Notes under the pieces: generated by a model
Database searches by the model: none
The model's input: the letters and a program-made list of their open reading frames with translations, nothing else
Told to the model about the DNA's origin: nothing
Position numbers and translations under genes: made by a program
From: Euzebya pacifica
Lineage (GTDB): Bacteria > Actinomycetota > Nitriliruptoria > Euzebyales > Euzebyaceae
DNA length: 64,000 nucleotides
Direction of reading: 5' to 3'
NCBI RefSeq assembly: GCF_003344865.1
Contig: NZ_CP031165.1
Location: 4,531,910-4,595,909, forward strand
In this document: piece after piece, positions 29,138-38,147 of the stretch
Layout: every line of letters begins with the position of its first letter
Position numbering within the stretch: position 1 is the stretch's first letter

Positions 29138-29467
29138 ATGAACGACGGATGGGTGACGGTCGACGTGTTCCCGCACCGTGGGCTGGCCGAGGTCGCGGCC
29201 AGCGCGCTGCGGGCCGAGGGGATGCTGTACCGGCTGATCGCTGACGACCTCGGCGGCACGACGGGGCTCCCGCTCGGTGGTGCCTACCAGGGTGTCGAGG
29301 TGCAGGTCCTGGAGTCCGACGCCGAGCGCGCGGCGTCGATCCTGCAGGTGGAGCGGCGGTCGAGCTCGCGCGGGTGGGACCCTACCCGGCTGACGTGGCA
29401 GCGGGTGGTCGCCACCCTGCTGCTGCTGGCGTTGCTCGCCGCCGTCGTCGCGACCCAGATCACCTGA
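29138..29467 (+). CDS. DUF2007-like protein with C-terminal membrane anchor
   Basis: A 109-residue protein. The N-terminal part (WVTVDVFPHRGLAEVAASAL, EVQVLESDAERAASIL) has the beta-alpha-beta pattern of the DUF2007 putative signal-transducer family. A single hydrophobic helix (LLLLALLAAVVATQI) ends the chain, so the domain would face the cytoplasm as a tail-anchored protein. It starts 13 bp after the mannosyltransferase stop and is probably co-transcribed. Confidence 0.75.
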   Translation: MNDGWVTVDVFPHRGLAEVAASALRAEGMLYRLIADDLGGTTGLPLGGAYQGVEVQVLESDAERAASILQVERRSSSRGWDPTRLTWQRVVATLLLLALLAAVVATQIT

Positions 29468-29479
29468 GCCGCCAGTCGA

Positions 29480-30301
29480 CTACCCGAGCACCCGCTCGAT
29501 GACCTTGGCGACCCCGTCGTCGTCGTTGGAGTCCGTCACCTCGTCGGCGACCTCACGGACCATCTGATGGGCGTTGGCCACCGCCACGCCGTGCCCGGCC
29601 CACTCGATCATCGGCAGGTCGTTGGGCATGTCCCCGAAAGCCAGCACGTCCTCGGCACCCAGCCCGTGGTCCCGGGCGAAGCGGTGCAGCGCGGCGGCCT
29701 TGGTCACCGCGGGGGCGGACACCTCAAGCAGGCCGACGCTGGACCACGTGACGGTGGCGAGCTCGCCGATCTCGGCGATGGCCCGTTCGGCAAGCTCGTC
29801 GAGGGCCAGCCGGCCACGATCCTGCGCCCGGGCGAGGACCTTCACGACGGGCCGGGCGAACAGCTCGTCGACGTGGTCGACGTCCTGAGCGGCCCCGCGG
29901 GCCAGCTCCGAGGACCGGGTGCCGCGCGGGTAGGACGCCTCGTGGGCGAACCCGTCGGCCCACTCGACCCCGAACGCCAGCGTGTCGTCCATGGCCCGGA
30001 GTCGGTTGAGCACGTCCAGGCCCAGGCCGTCGGGGAACGCGTCGACCCGAACGACCTCCTCGGTGTGGAGGTCCATCACGATGCCGCCGTTCGCGCAGAT
30101 GGCGAGTCCGCGATGGGCCACCTGCTCGGTGATGGGACGCAGCCAGCGGGGCGGCCGCCCGGTGACCAGGACGAACAGGCGGCCCGAGTCCTCGACGTCG
30201 GCGATCGCGCGACGCGCTCGGTCGCTGACCGTCCCGTCGCTGCGGAGGAGGGTCCCGTCGATGTCGGTGGCGATCAGCTGGCAGGGTGGCGTCGTGGTCA
30301 T
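29480..30301 (-). CDS. Cof-type HAD phosphatase
   Basis: A 273-residue HAD-IIB hydrolase. Motif I is LIATDIDGTLL, motif II VTGRPPR, the conserved Lys lies in APAVTKAAALHRFA, and motif III/IV is AFGDMPNDLPMIEWAGHGVA. The cap domain lies between. Such enzymes dephosphorylate sugar phosphates or cofactors such as FMN; the substrate cannot be assigned. It is convergent with the DUF2007-like gene. Confidence 0.92.
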   Translation of the reverse strand: MTTTPPCQLIATDIDGTLLRSDGTVSDRARRAIADVEDSGRLFVLVTGRPPRWLRPITEQVAHRGLAICANGGIVMDLHTEEVVRVDAFPDGLGLDVLNRLRAMDDTLAFGVEWADGFAHEASYPRGTRSSELARGAAQDVDHVDELFARPVVKVLARAQDRGRLALDELAERAIAEIGELATVTWSSVGLLEVSAPAVTKAAALHRFARDHGLGAEDVLAFGDMPNDLPMIEWAGHGVAVANAHQMVREVADEVTDSNDDDGVAKVIERVLG

Positions 30302-30402
30302 CCGGCGGCCGAGCGTAGCCGTGGGGGCAGGGCCACTCCCCCCGCCACCCGTAGGGGGTTTCCCCGATGGTGGCGAGCCGCGGCGATGGCAGGCTGGCCG
30401 CC

Positions 30403-30657
30403 ATGGGAATCTTCGCGTGGTTGCTGTCCGGTCTGATCGCGGGTGCCATCGCGCGCGTGTTCGCCCCCGCTCCCAAGGGACTCGGTTGCATCGGCACGAT
30501 CGCGCTGGGGCTGGTCGGATCCGTCGTCGGCGGCACGCTGGCCAACCTCGCCTTCGACGGGAACTTCGAGCTGCAGGGCTCGGGGCTGATCGGATCGGTG
30601 ATCGGGGCGATCGTGGTCCTGACCCTCGCCCGGCTCTTCAGCCGATCCGACCGCTGA
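30403..30657 (+). CDS. GlsB/YeaQ/YmgE-family membrane protein
   Basis: An 84-residue, three-helix, glycine-rich membrane protein of the transglycosylase-associated (GlsB/YeaQ) family: WLLSGLIAGAIARVF, GTIALGLVGSVVGG and LIGSVIGAIVVLTLARL. Members are often stress-induced. ATG 30403 is chosen because residues from there match the family start MGxxxWxxxGLIAG. It is followed 51 bp later by the SDR gene. Confidence 0.88.
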   Translation: MGIFAWLLSGLIAGAIARVFAPAPKGLGCIGTIALGLVGSVVGGTLANLAFDGNFELQGSGLIGSVIGAIVVLTLARLFSRSDR

Positions 30658-30708
30658 CCGGCGGAGCGGTACCGTCCGCCCACCCCACCCCTCCTCGAGG
30701 AGCACCCG

Positions 30709-31644
30709 ATGACCTGGTCCACCGCTGACATCCCCCACCAGGGCGGGCGGGTCGCCGTCGTGACCGGGGCCAACGGCGGCCTCGGCCTGGCGTCGGCCAA
30801 GGCCCTCGCGGGCAGGGGCGCCCACGTCGTCATGGCTGCTCGCAACCAGGAGAAGGCGGCGGCCGCGCGGGAGGAGATCCTCGCGGCGCACCCCGACGCC
30901 TCGCTGGAGGTGGTCGAGCTCGACCTTGGTTCCCTGGCATCCGTCGAGAAGGCCGCAGGGGAGATCGCCGCCGCCCACGAGCGGATCGACGTCCTGATGC
31001 TCAACGCCGGCGTCATGGCGATGCCGGAGGGCACGACCGTCGACGGGTTCGAACGGCAGCTGGGCATCAACGTCCTCGGCCACTGGGCGCTGACGTCCCA
31101 CCTGCTGCCCACCGTGGTCGCCACCCCCGGGGCCCGCGTGATCACGCTCTCCTCGATGGCCCAGCACCAGGGCAGCCCGCTGGACGTCGACAACCCGCAC
31201 ATGCGCGGCCGATACGACGCCTGGAAGCAGTACGGCAACACCAAGCTGGCGGCGCGCCACCTCGCCCAAGGCTTGCAGGCCCGGTTCGAGGCCGCCGGCG
31301 TCGACGCCATGGCGCTGGCTGCCCATCCGGGGCTGACCAACTCCGACCTGCAGGCCACCACCCACGAGGAGGGCGGTGCCGGGTTCCTCGGCGGGTTCTT
31401 CCACCGCCTGACCGAGACCGTCGGCATGTCCACCGAACGTGGTGCCCTCAGCCAGCTGCGGGCGGCGACCGATCCGTCGGCGTCCGGTGGGGACTACTTC
31501 GGTCCGCTGCTGGTGGCCACGGGCCCGCCGGTCCGCAAGCCCCTGATCCGGCCCGGTGCCGACGCGGCCATCGCCGCCCTGTGGACCGTGTGCGAACGGG
31601 AGACCGGCCTGTCGATCGACGTGGCCGCAGCTCGGCCCAGCTGA
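30709..31644 (+). CDS. Short-chain dehydrogenase/reductase
   Basis: A 311-residue SDR of the retinol-dehydrogenase-like kind. The NAD(P)-binding motif is VTGANGGLGLASAKAL, the structural NNAG equivalent is LNAGVMAMP, the catalytic Ser lies in ITLSSMAQ and the Tyr/Lys pair in YGNTKLAARH. The basic residue in MAARNQEKA after strand 2 suggests NADP(H). The substrate is unknown. GAGGAG precedes the ATG at 30709. Confidence 0.92.
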   Translation: MTWSTADIPHQGGRVAVVTGANGGLGLASAKALAGRGAHVVMAARNQEKAAAAREEILAAHPDASLEVVELDLGSLASVEKAAGEIAAAHERIDVLMLNAGVMAMPEGTTVDGFERQLGINVLGHWALTSHLLPTVVATPGARVITLSSMAQHQGSPLDVDNPHMRGRYDAWKQYGNTKLAARHLAQGLQARFEAAGVDAMALAAHPGLTNSDLQATTHEEGGAGFLGGFFHRLTETVGMSTERGALSQLRAATDPSASGGDYFGPLLVATGPPVRKPLIRPGADAAIAALWTVCERETGLSIDVAAARPS

Positions 31645-31753
31645 CGAACATCCGTCGGTCGGTCACCTGCGAAGCGGTTGGCCGTCGTCTCCGGTTTGGT
31701 GCGCGGTGCGGTGAGGGAAGTCATCGAGGAGACCCCGAACCGAGGAGATCACC

Positions 31754-32935
31754 GTGAAGGCAGTTGTCTGGCATGGCCCCCGCGACGTCCGCGTGGACAC
31801 CGTCCCCGATCCGACGATCCAGGAGCCGACCGACGCCATCGTGCGCATGACCACCACCGGGCTGTGCGGCTCGGACCTGCACCTGTACGAGGTGCTGGGG
31901 CCGTACATGCGCGAGGGCGACATCATCGGCCACGAACCCATGGGCATCGTCGAGGCCGTCGGCGACGACGTGACTGACCTGGCCGTCGGCGACCGGGTCG
32001 TGATCCCCTTCCAGATCGCCTGCGGACGCTGCGACCAGTGCAACCGTGGCCTGCAGACCCAGTGCGAGACCACGCAGGTCACCGAGGAGGACAGCGGTGC
32101 GGCCCTGTTCGGCTACACCAAGCTGTACGGCGCCGTCCCGGGTGCCCAGGCCGAGCTGCTGCGCGTCCCCCACGCCGACTACGGCCCCATCAAGGTTCCG
32201 GAGGGTCCGGCGGACGACCGCTTCGTCTACCTCTCCGACGTGCTGCCGACCGCTTGGCAGTCCGTGGAGTACGCCAACGTTCCCGACGGCGGCACCGTGG
32301 CGGTGCTGGGTCTGGGGCCGATCGGCGCCATGGCGTGCCGGATCCTGCAGCAGCGGGGTGTGGAGCAGGTCATCGGCATCGACCTCGTCGACGAGCGCCT
32401 GGCGCGTGAGGCAGCACGCGGCACGACGACGCTGGACCTGCGGGACCACGACGACATCGCCGAGGCCGTCCGTGAGCTCACGAAGGGGCGTGGTGCGGAC
32501 TCCGTCATCGACGCGGTCGGCATGGAGGCGCACGGGTCCCCCGCGACGAAGCTGGCCCACCGGCTGACGCAGTTCCTGCCGAAGGCGATCTCCGAGCCGT
32601 TCATGGACCACGCCGGCGTCGACCGCCTGGGAGCCATGCTGCCGGCCATCGACATGGTTCGTCGGGGCGGCACGGTGTCACTCATCGGCGTCTACGGCGG
32701 CATGGTCGACCCCCTGCCGATGATGACCATGTTCGACAAGCAGATCACCATGCGCATGGGTCAGGCCAACGTGAAGCACTGGGTCGACGACATCATGCCG
32801 CTGCTCGACGACACCGACGTGCTGGGCGTCGACGACTTCGCCACCCACCGCCTGCCGCTGGACGAGGCCCCGAAGGCCTACGAGATGTTCCAGCAGAAGA
32901 CCAACGGCGCGATCAAGGTCGTCTTCCAGCCGTAG
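31754..32935 (+). CDS. Zinc-dependent alcohol dehydrogenase, formaldehyde-dehydrogenase-like
   Basis: A 393-residue medium-chain dehydrogenase. Catalytic zinc ligands are in TGLCGSDLHLYE and IIGHEPMGIVEAVG, and the structural-zinc Cys cluster starts CGRCDQCNRGLQTQC. The Rossmann motif is AVLGLGPIGAMACRIL. The length and the loop EEDSGAALFGYTKLYG match the glutathione-independent formaldehyde dehydrogenase-like group. The gene is preceded by GAGGAGAT and stands alone between the SDR gene and tRNA-Ala. Confidence 0.92.
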   Translation: MKAVVWHGPRDVRVDTVPDPTIQEPTDAIVRMTTTGLCGSDLHLYEVLGPYMREGDIIGHEPMGIVEAVGDDVTDLAVGDRVVIPFQIACGRCDQCNRGLQTQCETTQVTEEDSGAALFGYTKLYGAVPGAQAELLRVPHADYGPIKVPEGPADDRFVYLSDVLPTAWQSVEYANVPDGGTVAVLGLGPIGAMACRILQQRGVEQVIGIDLVDERLAREAARGTTTLDLRDHDDIAEAVRELTKGRGADSVIDAVGMEAHGSPATKLAHRLTQFLPKAISEPFMDHAGVDRLGAMLPAIDMVRRGGTVSLIGVYGGMVDPLPMMTMFDKQITMRMGQANVKHWVDDIMPLLDDTDVLGVDDFATHRLPLDEAPKAYEMFQQKTNGAIKVVFQP

Positions 32936-33083
32936 TCCACTCGCCCACGGGGGCCGGGGCGTTGCCTTGGCCTCCGTGGCCCGAATGGCCCGAGCGGAGC
33001 GGGACACACCTGGAGCTCGCTCCACGCGGACGTCCGCGACGAAGGAGCAGGACCACCCGCGAGCGTCAGCGAGTGGGTCCGCG

Positions 33084-33156
33084 TGGAGCTGAGGGGAATC
33101 GAACCCCTGACCTCTTCGATGCGACCGAAGCGCTCTACCAATTGAGCTACAGCCCC
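33084..33156 (-). tRNA. tRNA-Ala(CGC)
   Basis: The minus strand folds into a full cloverleaf. Acceptor GGGGCTG pairs with CAGCTCC and includes the G3-U70 wobble, the tRNA-Ala identity element. The anticodon arm is CTTCG-GTCGCAT-CGAAG (anticodon CGC) and the T-arm AGGGG-TTCGATT-CCCCT. The discriminator is A, and CCA is not encoded, unlike the tRNA-Gln of this window. Confidence 0.97.
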
Positions 33157-33209
33157 GTTGGGGGACGCTGGATGATAGCGGGACTCCGATGGGTCTGCGA
33201 ACCGGCCGG

Positions 33210-33854
33210 TCAGCTGTCCAGGAGGTCGCTGCGGTGGGCGTCGAGCGCCTCTCGCAGCCGCTCCTGGAGGTGGGCGGTGGTGAAGTCGCCGCGGGTGCGC
33301 TCGAGGATGGACCGGGCCACGTCGGTCGAGCGACGCAGGCCGCTGGTGATGCCGTCGGGGAAGTCGATGGTGACCAGCATCGAGTAGATGTCGTCCATGG
33401 TCGCCAGCAGCTCTTCGCAGCGCTCCATGCGGCCGTGGCGGAGCTGGTCAAGCAGGTACCGACGCAGCTCGCCGACGGTCTCGGCCACCCCGTTGAGCCA
33501 CGCGGTCACGTCCACGCCGAGGTCGTCGGGGCCGGGCAGCGGCTTGCCGCTGAGGACCGCCAGGGTGCACGACGCCTCGGCGTATTCCTTCTCCGCATCG
33601 TGCACGAACCCGGCCCACCGGATCATCGGCAGGCCATCGGTGGCCTCGATCGCGATGCGCAGGTGCGCCCCCGCTTCCTCGACCCCTTCGCCGGCTGTGT
33701 CGTTCTCGCCCCGGTGTGCCGCACGGATGGCGTTGGCGCTTGCACGGATCGACGCGCGGGATGCCGTCAGCGCAGCCTCTCGCGCCTCGTGGCGTGCCTC
33801 GAGCCGAGCGTGGGCAAGCGCACCCACCTCTGGGAGGTGGTCGCCGTAGCCCAT
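33210..33854 (-). CDS. Translin-family protein
   Basis: A 214-residue, almost wholly helical protein. The C-terminal half carries the translin pattern WLNGVAETVGELRRYLLDQL followed by GRMERCEELLATMDDIYSML and ITSGLRRSTDVARSILERTR, matching the helix order of eukaryotic and archaeal translins. Translin/TRAX form ring- or barrel-shaped nucleic-acid-binding oligomers, and TRAX is an RNase. Such proteins are common in archaea and rare in bacteria. The gene is 2 bp after the small membrane protein gene stop and thus in an operon with it. Confidence 0.75.
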   Translation of the reverse strand: MGYGDHLPEVGALAHARLEARHEAREAALTASRASIRASANAIRAAHRGENDTAGEGVEEAGAHLRIAIEATDGLPMIRWAGFVHDAEKEYAEASCTLAVLSGKPLPGPDDLGVDVTAWLNGVAETVGELRRYLLDQLRHGRMERCEELLATMDDIYSMLVTIDFPDGITSGLRRSTDVARSILERTRGDFTTAHLQERLREALDAHRSDLLDS

Positions 33855-33856
33855 GC

Positions 33857-34246
33857 TCAGGCGGCTCGCCGGTCGACCCAGACCGGTGCACCCGAACGGT
33901 GTCGGGTGGTGGAGAACCCGCCCTTGGGGCGCGGCGTTCCGATGCCCTGGCCGATCTGCGCACGCACGTGGTGGCGGCGGCGGACGTCCTGCAGCTCCTG
34001 CAGCTGGCGGAACCCGACGACCCCCGCGACGAACAGCCCCACGAAGACCAGCACGACGGTCTGCACCGATACCCCGATGATCAGGGCGATCGTGGACAGC
34101 ACGACCGCGGCCACGACGGCAACGCGGACGGCGTCCTGACGGCGGCGCTGCAGCGCGGCGCGACGACGCGCCTGGTGGGCGATCGTCTCGGCGTCGTCGA
34201 GCACCATGAGCTGGCGACCGGTTGTGGACTTGGTGATGAGGGCCAT
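33857..34246 (-). CDS. Two-helix membrane protein of unknown function
   Basis: A 129-residue protein with a basic N-terminus (ARRRAALQRRRQDAVRVAVV), two adjacent membrane helices (VAAVVLSTIALIIGV, TVVLVFVGLFVAGVVGF) and a basic cytoplasmic tail ending VWVDRRAA. No family recognised. ATG 34246 is preferred; 17 in-frame codons upstream run into low-similarity DNA. It is the upstream partner of the translin-family gene, separated by 2 bp. Confidence 0.65.
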   Translation of the reverse strand: MALITKSTTGRQLMVLDDAETIAHQARRRAALQRRRQDAVRVAVVAAVVLSTIALIIGVSVQTVVLVFVGLFVAGVVGFRQLQELQDVRRRHHVRAQIGQGIGTPRPKGGFSTTRHRSGAPVWVDRRAA

Positions 34247-34375
34247 GTGGGGGGTTACTCGATCACTGGATGGGAAGGCGGTGACCGGGCAGACCAACAG
34301 GCTGCCGGACTGTCAAGGAGGACACCATCGTCCGTTCGTCCGAAGCCGAACGAAATACCTGTGGACCGAGGGTAC

Positions 34376-34873
34376 TCAATGGTCGCCCGCGGCCAACTGA
34401 TCCACCGCGTGGCCGAGCACGCCGATGACGACCTCGACGGACTCGCGGGCGCCCTTGGGGGATCCGGGCACGTTGACGACGAGGGTGCGGTCGCGGATGC
34501 CGGCGATCCCGCGGGACAACATCGCCATGGGGGTGATGGCCAGGGACGTGGCCCGGATGGCCTCGGCCAGGCCCGGCACCTCCCGGTCGATGACATCGCG
34601 GGTGGCCTCGGGCGTGGTGTCCTTGGGGTGCATGCCGGTGCCACCGTTGGTGATGACCACGTCGGCGTCGCGGCAGGCGTCGATGATCGCGCGGGACACG
34701 CCCTCGCGTCCGTCCGGGACGACGGTCGTGCCGAGGACGGTGATGCCCGCCCCGGCCAGCACGGCCTCCACCGCTGGTCCGGCGGTGTCGTCGTAGACCC
34801 CGGCGCTGGCGCGGGTCGACACCGTCACGATGCGTGCCCGGACGACCCGTGCCTCGGGGGTGGATCCGCTCAC
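34376..34873 (-). CDS. Molybdopterin adenylyltransferase-like protein (MogA/MoaB)
   Basis: A 165-residue protein of molybdenum cofactor synthesis, activating molybdopterin by adenylylation. The signatures are VVITNGGTGMHPKDTTPEA and SRGIAGIRDRTLVVNVPGSP. Its ATG overlaps the moaC stop (ATGA at 34870), showing coupled translation. Last gene of the galU-moeA-moaC unit. Confidence 0.93.
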   Translation of the reverse strand: MSGSTPEARVVRARIVTVSTRASAGVYDDTAGPAVEAVLAGAGITVLGTTVVPDGREGVSRAIIDACRDADVVITNGGTGMHPKDTTPEATRDVIDREVPGLAEAIRATSLAITPMAMLSRGIAGIRDRTLVVNVPGSPKGARESVEVVIGVLGHAVDQLAAGDH

Positions 34874-35361
34874 GCGGCACCGTCCCGATGCCAGTCACCG
34901 CGAACGCCGCCGGTCTTGGACTCCAGCCGGACGTGTTCGACGACGGCGCCCCGTTCGACGGCCTTGGTCATGTCGTAGAGGGTCAACGCCGTGGTCGATG
35001 CCGCCACGAGGGCTTCCATCTCCACTCCGGTGCGGTCGGCCGCCGTTGCGGTGGCGGTGATGCGGCAACGGCCGGCGTCGACGTCGACCTCGACCTCGAC
35101 CTCCACGCCCGACAGCGACACGACGTGGCACAGCGGGATGAGGTCGGGGGTTCGCTTGGCCGCCATGATCCCCGCGATCCGCGCGGTGGCGATGGCGTCG
35201 CCCTTGGGCAGCCGTCCCTCCACCAGCATCCGAGCGGTGTCGGGTCGGAGCACGAGGGCGGCGGAGGCGACGGCCACCCGGCGTGTCGTGTCCTTGTCCC
35301 CGACGTCGACCATGCGCGCGTGGCCGGCCTCGTCGAGGTGGGTCAGGCGGGGTTCGCTCAT
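34870..35361 (-). CDS. moaC: Cyclic pyranopterin monophosphate synthase MoaC
   Basis: It converts the MoaA product into cyclic pyranopterin monophosphate. The 163-residue protein has MVDVGDKDTTRRVAVA, the active-site motif LIPLCHVVSLSGVEVE and TGVEMEALVAASTTALTLYD followed by MTKAVERGA, all standard. Overlapping ATGA junctions on both sides place it in a tightly coupled operon after moeA. moaA is not in the window. Confidence 0.96.
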   Translation of the reverse strand: MSEPRLTHLDEAGHARMVDVGDKDTTRRVAVASAALVLRPDTARMLVEGRLPKGDAIATARIAGIMAAKRTPDLIPLCHVVSLSGVEVEVEVDVDAGRCRITATATAADRTGVEMEALVAASTTALTLYDMTKAVERGAVVEHVRLESKTGGVRGDWHRDGAA

Positions 35362-36590
35362 GCCATCTCCTTCAACAGGTGGACCACGACCTGCTCACCG
35401 GCGTCCAGCGAGGTGCGGTCGGCCGGGATCTCGGCGAGGCCGTCGGCCAGGACCATCGAGCGGAGGATCCCGCTGCCCTGCGCACCGGTGGTGCTGGCCG
35501 CCCAGCCGTCGGCGGCCCGTTCGAGGGTGACCCGCAGGAACGAGACCTTGTGCTCGGGGCTGCGGACCCCCTCGGCCAGGCGTGCGGTCAGGCGCGGGCG
35601 GTTCAGGTCGTCCCGCCCCTGCAGCCGGCGGATGGCCGGACGGACGTGGACCTCGAAGCTGACCGCGGCCGACACCGGATTGCCCGGTAGTCCGAAGACC
35701 GGCACGCCGTCGATGGTCCCGAAGGCCTGCGGCATGCCCGGCTGCATCCCGACCTTGCTGAACGAGACGTCACCCATGTCGGCGAGCACCTGCTTGGACA
35801 GGTCGTAGCGGCCGGCGCTGACCCCGCCGCTGGTGACCAGCAGGTCGGCCTGCGCAAGCGCCCCGCGGAACGCCCGCTTCAGGCTGGCCCGGTCGTCGAC
35901 CGCGATGGGTTGGCGAAACGGGATGGCCCCGGCCTCGGTGACCTGTGCGGCCAGCAGGTAGGAGTTGGACTCGTGGATCTGTCCCGGCCGCAGGGGCTTG
36001 CCGGGTTCGATCAGCTCGTCGCCGGTGGCCAGCACGGCGACGCGGGGACGGGGGTGGACGAGGACACGACCGACCCCCATGGCCGCCAGCATGCCGATCT
36101 CGGCCGCGCCGAGAGGACGGCCGGCGGTCAGGACGGTCTCGCCCGCTCGGACGCTCTCGCCGGCGTCGCGCACGTTCTCGCCGGCTGCGGGCTGGATGTT
36201 GAGGACGACCTCGTGGCCGCGCTCGTCGACCAGCTCGACCGGCACGATCGCATCGACCCCGGCGGGCAGCGGCGCACCGGTCATGATGCGGACGGCCTGT
36301 CCCGGCCCGGGCGACGGACGCTCGGCAGCGCCCGCCGCGATCTCGCCCACGACGTGCAGCGGCTCACCGGCGGTGACGGTGGAGGCCGCGACGGCGTACC
36401 CGTCCATGGCGGAGTTGGCGAACGGGGGGATGTCGCCCGGTGCGGCGACGTCCTCGGCCAGGACCGAGCCGTGGGCCTCCGACAGGGCGGTCTGGATCGG
36501 CGTCAGCGGCGACAGGCCCGACAGGACCCGACGGCGATAGTCCGCCAGCGGCTCGAGCTCGGCGGGATCGACGTGGTGGCGGTGGCCCAC
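35358..36590 (-). CDS. moeA: Molybdopterin molybdenumtransferase MoeA
   Basis: It inserts molybdate into adenylylated molybdopterin. The 410-residue protein shows PPFANSAMDGYAVAAST, RIMTGAPLPAGVDAIVPVE, the MoCF core RVAVLATGDELIEPG, TSGGVSAGRYDLSKQVL and GLPGNPVSAAVSFEVH, then the C-terminal beta domain. The start is the GTG at 36590, 2 bp after the galU stop; the open frame further upstream overlaps galU and is unrelated to the family. Its stop overlaps moaC. Confidence 0.95.
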   Translation of the reverse strand: MGHRHHVDPAELEPLADYRRRVLSGLSPLTPIQTALSEAHGSVLAEDVAAPGDIPPFANSAMDGYAVAASTVTAGEPLHVVGEIAAGAAERPSPGPGQAVRIMTGAPLPAGVDAIVPVELVDERGHEVVLNIQPAAGENVRDAGESVRAGETVLTAGRPLGAAEIGMLAAMGVGRVLVHPRPRVAVLATGDELIEPGKPLRPGQIHESNSYLLAAQVTEAGAIPFRQPIAVDDRASLKRAFRGALAQADLLVTSGGVSAGRYDLSKQVLADMGDVSFSKVGMQPGMPQAFGTIDGVPVFGLPGNPVSAAVSFEVHVRPAIRRLQGRDDLNRPRLTARLAEGVRSPEHKVSFLRVTLERAADGWAASTTGAQGSGILRSMVLADGLAEIPADRTSLDAGEQVVVHLLKEMA

Positions 36591-36592
36591 GC

Positions 36593-37471
36593 CTAGTCGA
36601 GACCAGCGACGAACTCGCGCAGGAACGCGATGAACTCCGGCCCCAGGTCCTCGCGTTGGGCTGCCAGCTCGACGGTGGCCCGCAGGTAGTCGGGCTTGGC
36701 ACCGACGTCGTAGCGGATGCCGTCGAACTTGATGGCCCGGATGGGCTCGTCCTGCGCCTGGGCTCGCATGGCGTCGGTCAGCTGGATCTCGCCGCCCCGC
36801 CCCGGCTTGGTGGCGCCGATGTGGTCGAAGATGTCGGGGGTCAAGACGTACCGCCCGATGATGCACAGGTTGGACGGGGCGTTGGCCTTGCCCGGCTTCT
36901 CGACGAGGTCGGTGACCTTGTAGACGCCCTCGTGGTCGGGGTCGGGCTCGGCCGCCACGACGCCGTACTTCGACAGGTCCTCGTCGCCGAACTCCATGAC
37001 GGCGATGACGGACCGTCCGGTCTGGTCGCAGACGTCGACCATCTGCGAGAGCAGTCGCTCCTCCTCCCCCAACAGATCGTCACCGAGCAGGACCGCGAAG
37101 GGTTCGTCCCCGACGTGGTGGCGGGCGCAGCCGACAGCGTGTCCGAGGCCCAGCGGCTTGCCCTGGCGGACGTAGTGGACCAGCGCGAGCTGGGTGACGG
37201 CCTGTACTGCGGCCAGCAGGCTCTCCTTGCCCGTCGCGGCGAGCTGGCGCTCGAGCTCGACGGCCTGGTCGAAGTGGTCCTCCAGCGCACGCTTCCCACG
37301 TCCGGTGACCATGAGGATGTCGTCGAGCCCGGCACGGACCGCTTCCTCGACGACGTACTGGATCGCCGGCTTGTCCACCAGCGGGAGCATCTCCTTGGGC
37401 TGGGCCTTCGTGGCCGGCAGGAACCTCGTACCGAGGCCCGCGGCGGGAATGACGGCCTTGCGTGCGCGCAC
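36593..37471 (-). CDS. galU: UTP--glucose-1-phosphate uridylyltransferase
   Basis: It makes UDP-glucose for cell-envelope sugars. The protein has the nucleotidyltransferase signature AVIPAAGLGTRFLPATKAQP, the PKEMLPLVDKPAIQYVVEEA loop, QGKPLGLGHAV, and VEKPGKANAPSNL. I prefer the GTG at 37471 (VRARKAV) with GAAGG about 10 nt upstream, giving 292 residues; an ATG at 37531 would add 20 residues and overlap the divergent start. It heads the moeA-moaC-mogA operon, a conserved actinobacterial order. Confidence 0.94.
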   Translation of the reverse strand: MRARKAVIPAAGLGTRFLPATKAQPKEMLPLVDKPAIQYVVEEAVRAGLDDILMVTGRGKRALEDHFDQAVELERQLAATGKESLLAAVQAVTQLALVHYVRQGKPLGLGHAVGCARHHVGDEPFAVLLGDDLLGEEERLLSQMVDVCDQTGRSVIAVMEFGDEDLSKYGVVAAEPDPDHEGVYKVTDLVEKPGKANAPSNLCIIGRYVLTPDIFDHIGATKPGRGGEIQLTDAMRAQAQDEPIRAIKFDGIRYDVGAKPDYLRATVELAAQREDLGPEFIAFLREFVAGLD

Positions 37472-37529
37472 TGTTGGTGACCTTCGCTTTCCGAGGACTG
37501 GAGGACAACGAACGGGGGTTGCCGCTGGC

Positions 37530-38114
37530 ATGCTACGACGGATGTCGGTGGACGCGGGGCAACAGAAGATCGAGCAGCGGCTGGCCGCGAAGGAACGTCG
37601 GGCGGCGGTCCCCGGCGACGTGCGCGCCCGGGCGGCGGCCCGGATCGGCGAACGCCTCGACCCCCTGCTCGGTGCACGACCGGGGCCGCTGCTCGGCTAC
37701 GCCGCCACGGGCGACGAGGTGTCGGTCGATGCGGTCCTGCGGGGCTGGTTGGCTGCGGCACGGCCGCTGGCGCTGCCACGCGTGGTCGGTCCCGGGGACC
37801 TCCAGCTGCACCTCGTGACCGACCTCGACGTCGACCTGGTCGTGGGTGCCTACGGCATCAGGGAACCCCGTGACGTCCTGCCGACCATCGATCCGCGGGA
37901 CGTGGGCACGGTGCTGGTCCCCGGGGTCTGCTTCGACCGCCACGGCGGCCGGATCGGCTACGGCGGCGGGTTCTACGACCGCCTGCTGCCCCGGACCGGC
38001 GCGGCCGTGCGCATCGGGATCTGCTTGGAGGTCCAGCTGGTCGACCGTGTGGCCGCCGACCCCCACGACGCCCCTGTCGATGCGGTCGTCACCGAGGGCG
38101 ACGTGTACCGTTGA
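37530..38114 (+). CDS. 5-formyltetrahydrofolate cyclo-ligase
   Basis: A 194-residue enzyme converting 5-formyl-THF to 5,10-methenyl-THF. It has the N-terminal AAKERRAAVP region and the C-terminal ATP/folate motif VLVPGVCFDRHGGRIGYGGG followed by FYDRLLPR. The start may be ATG 37530 or ATG 37542. It is divergent from galU, the widespread actinobacterial arrangement, and precedes fmdB. Confidence 0.93.
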   Translation: MLRRMSVDAGQQKIEQRLAAKERRAAVPGDVRARAAARIGERLDPLLGARPGPLLGYAATGDEVSVDAVLRGWLAAARPLALPRVVGPGDLQLHLVTDLDVDLVVGAYGIREPRDVLPTIDPRDVGTVLVPGVCFDRHGGRIGYGGGFYDRLLPRTGAAVRIGICLEVQLVDRVAADPHDAPVDAVVTEGDVYR

Positions 38115-38147
38115 GCGGCCGTCGACCCCTTCGAGACCTTCACCACC

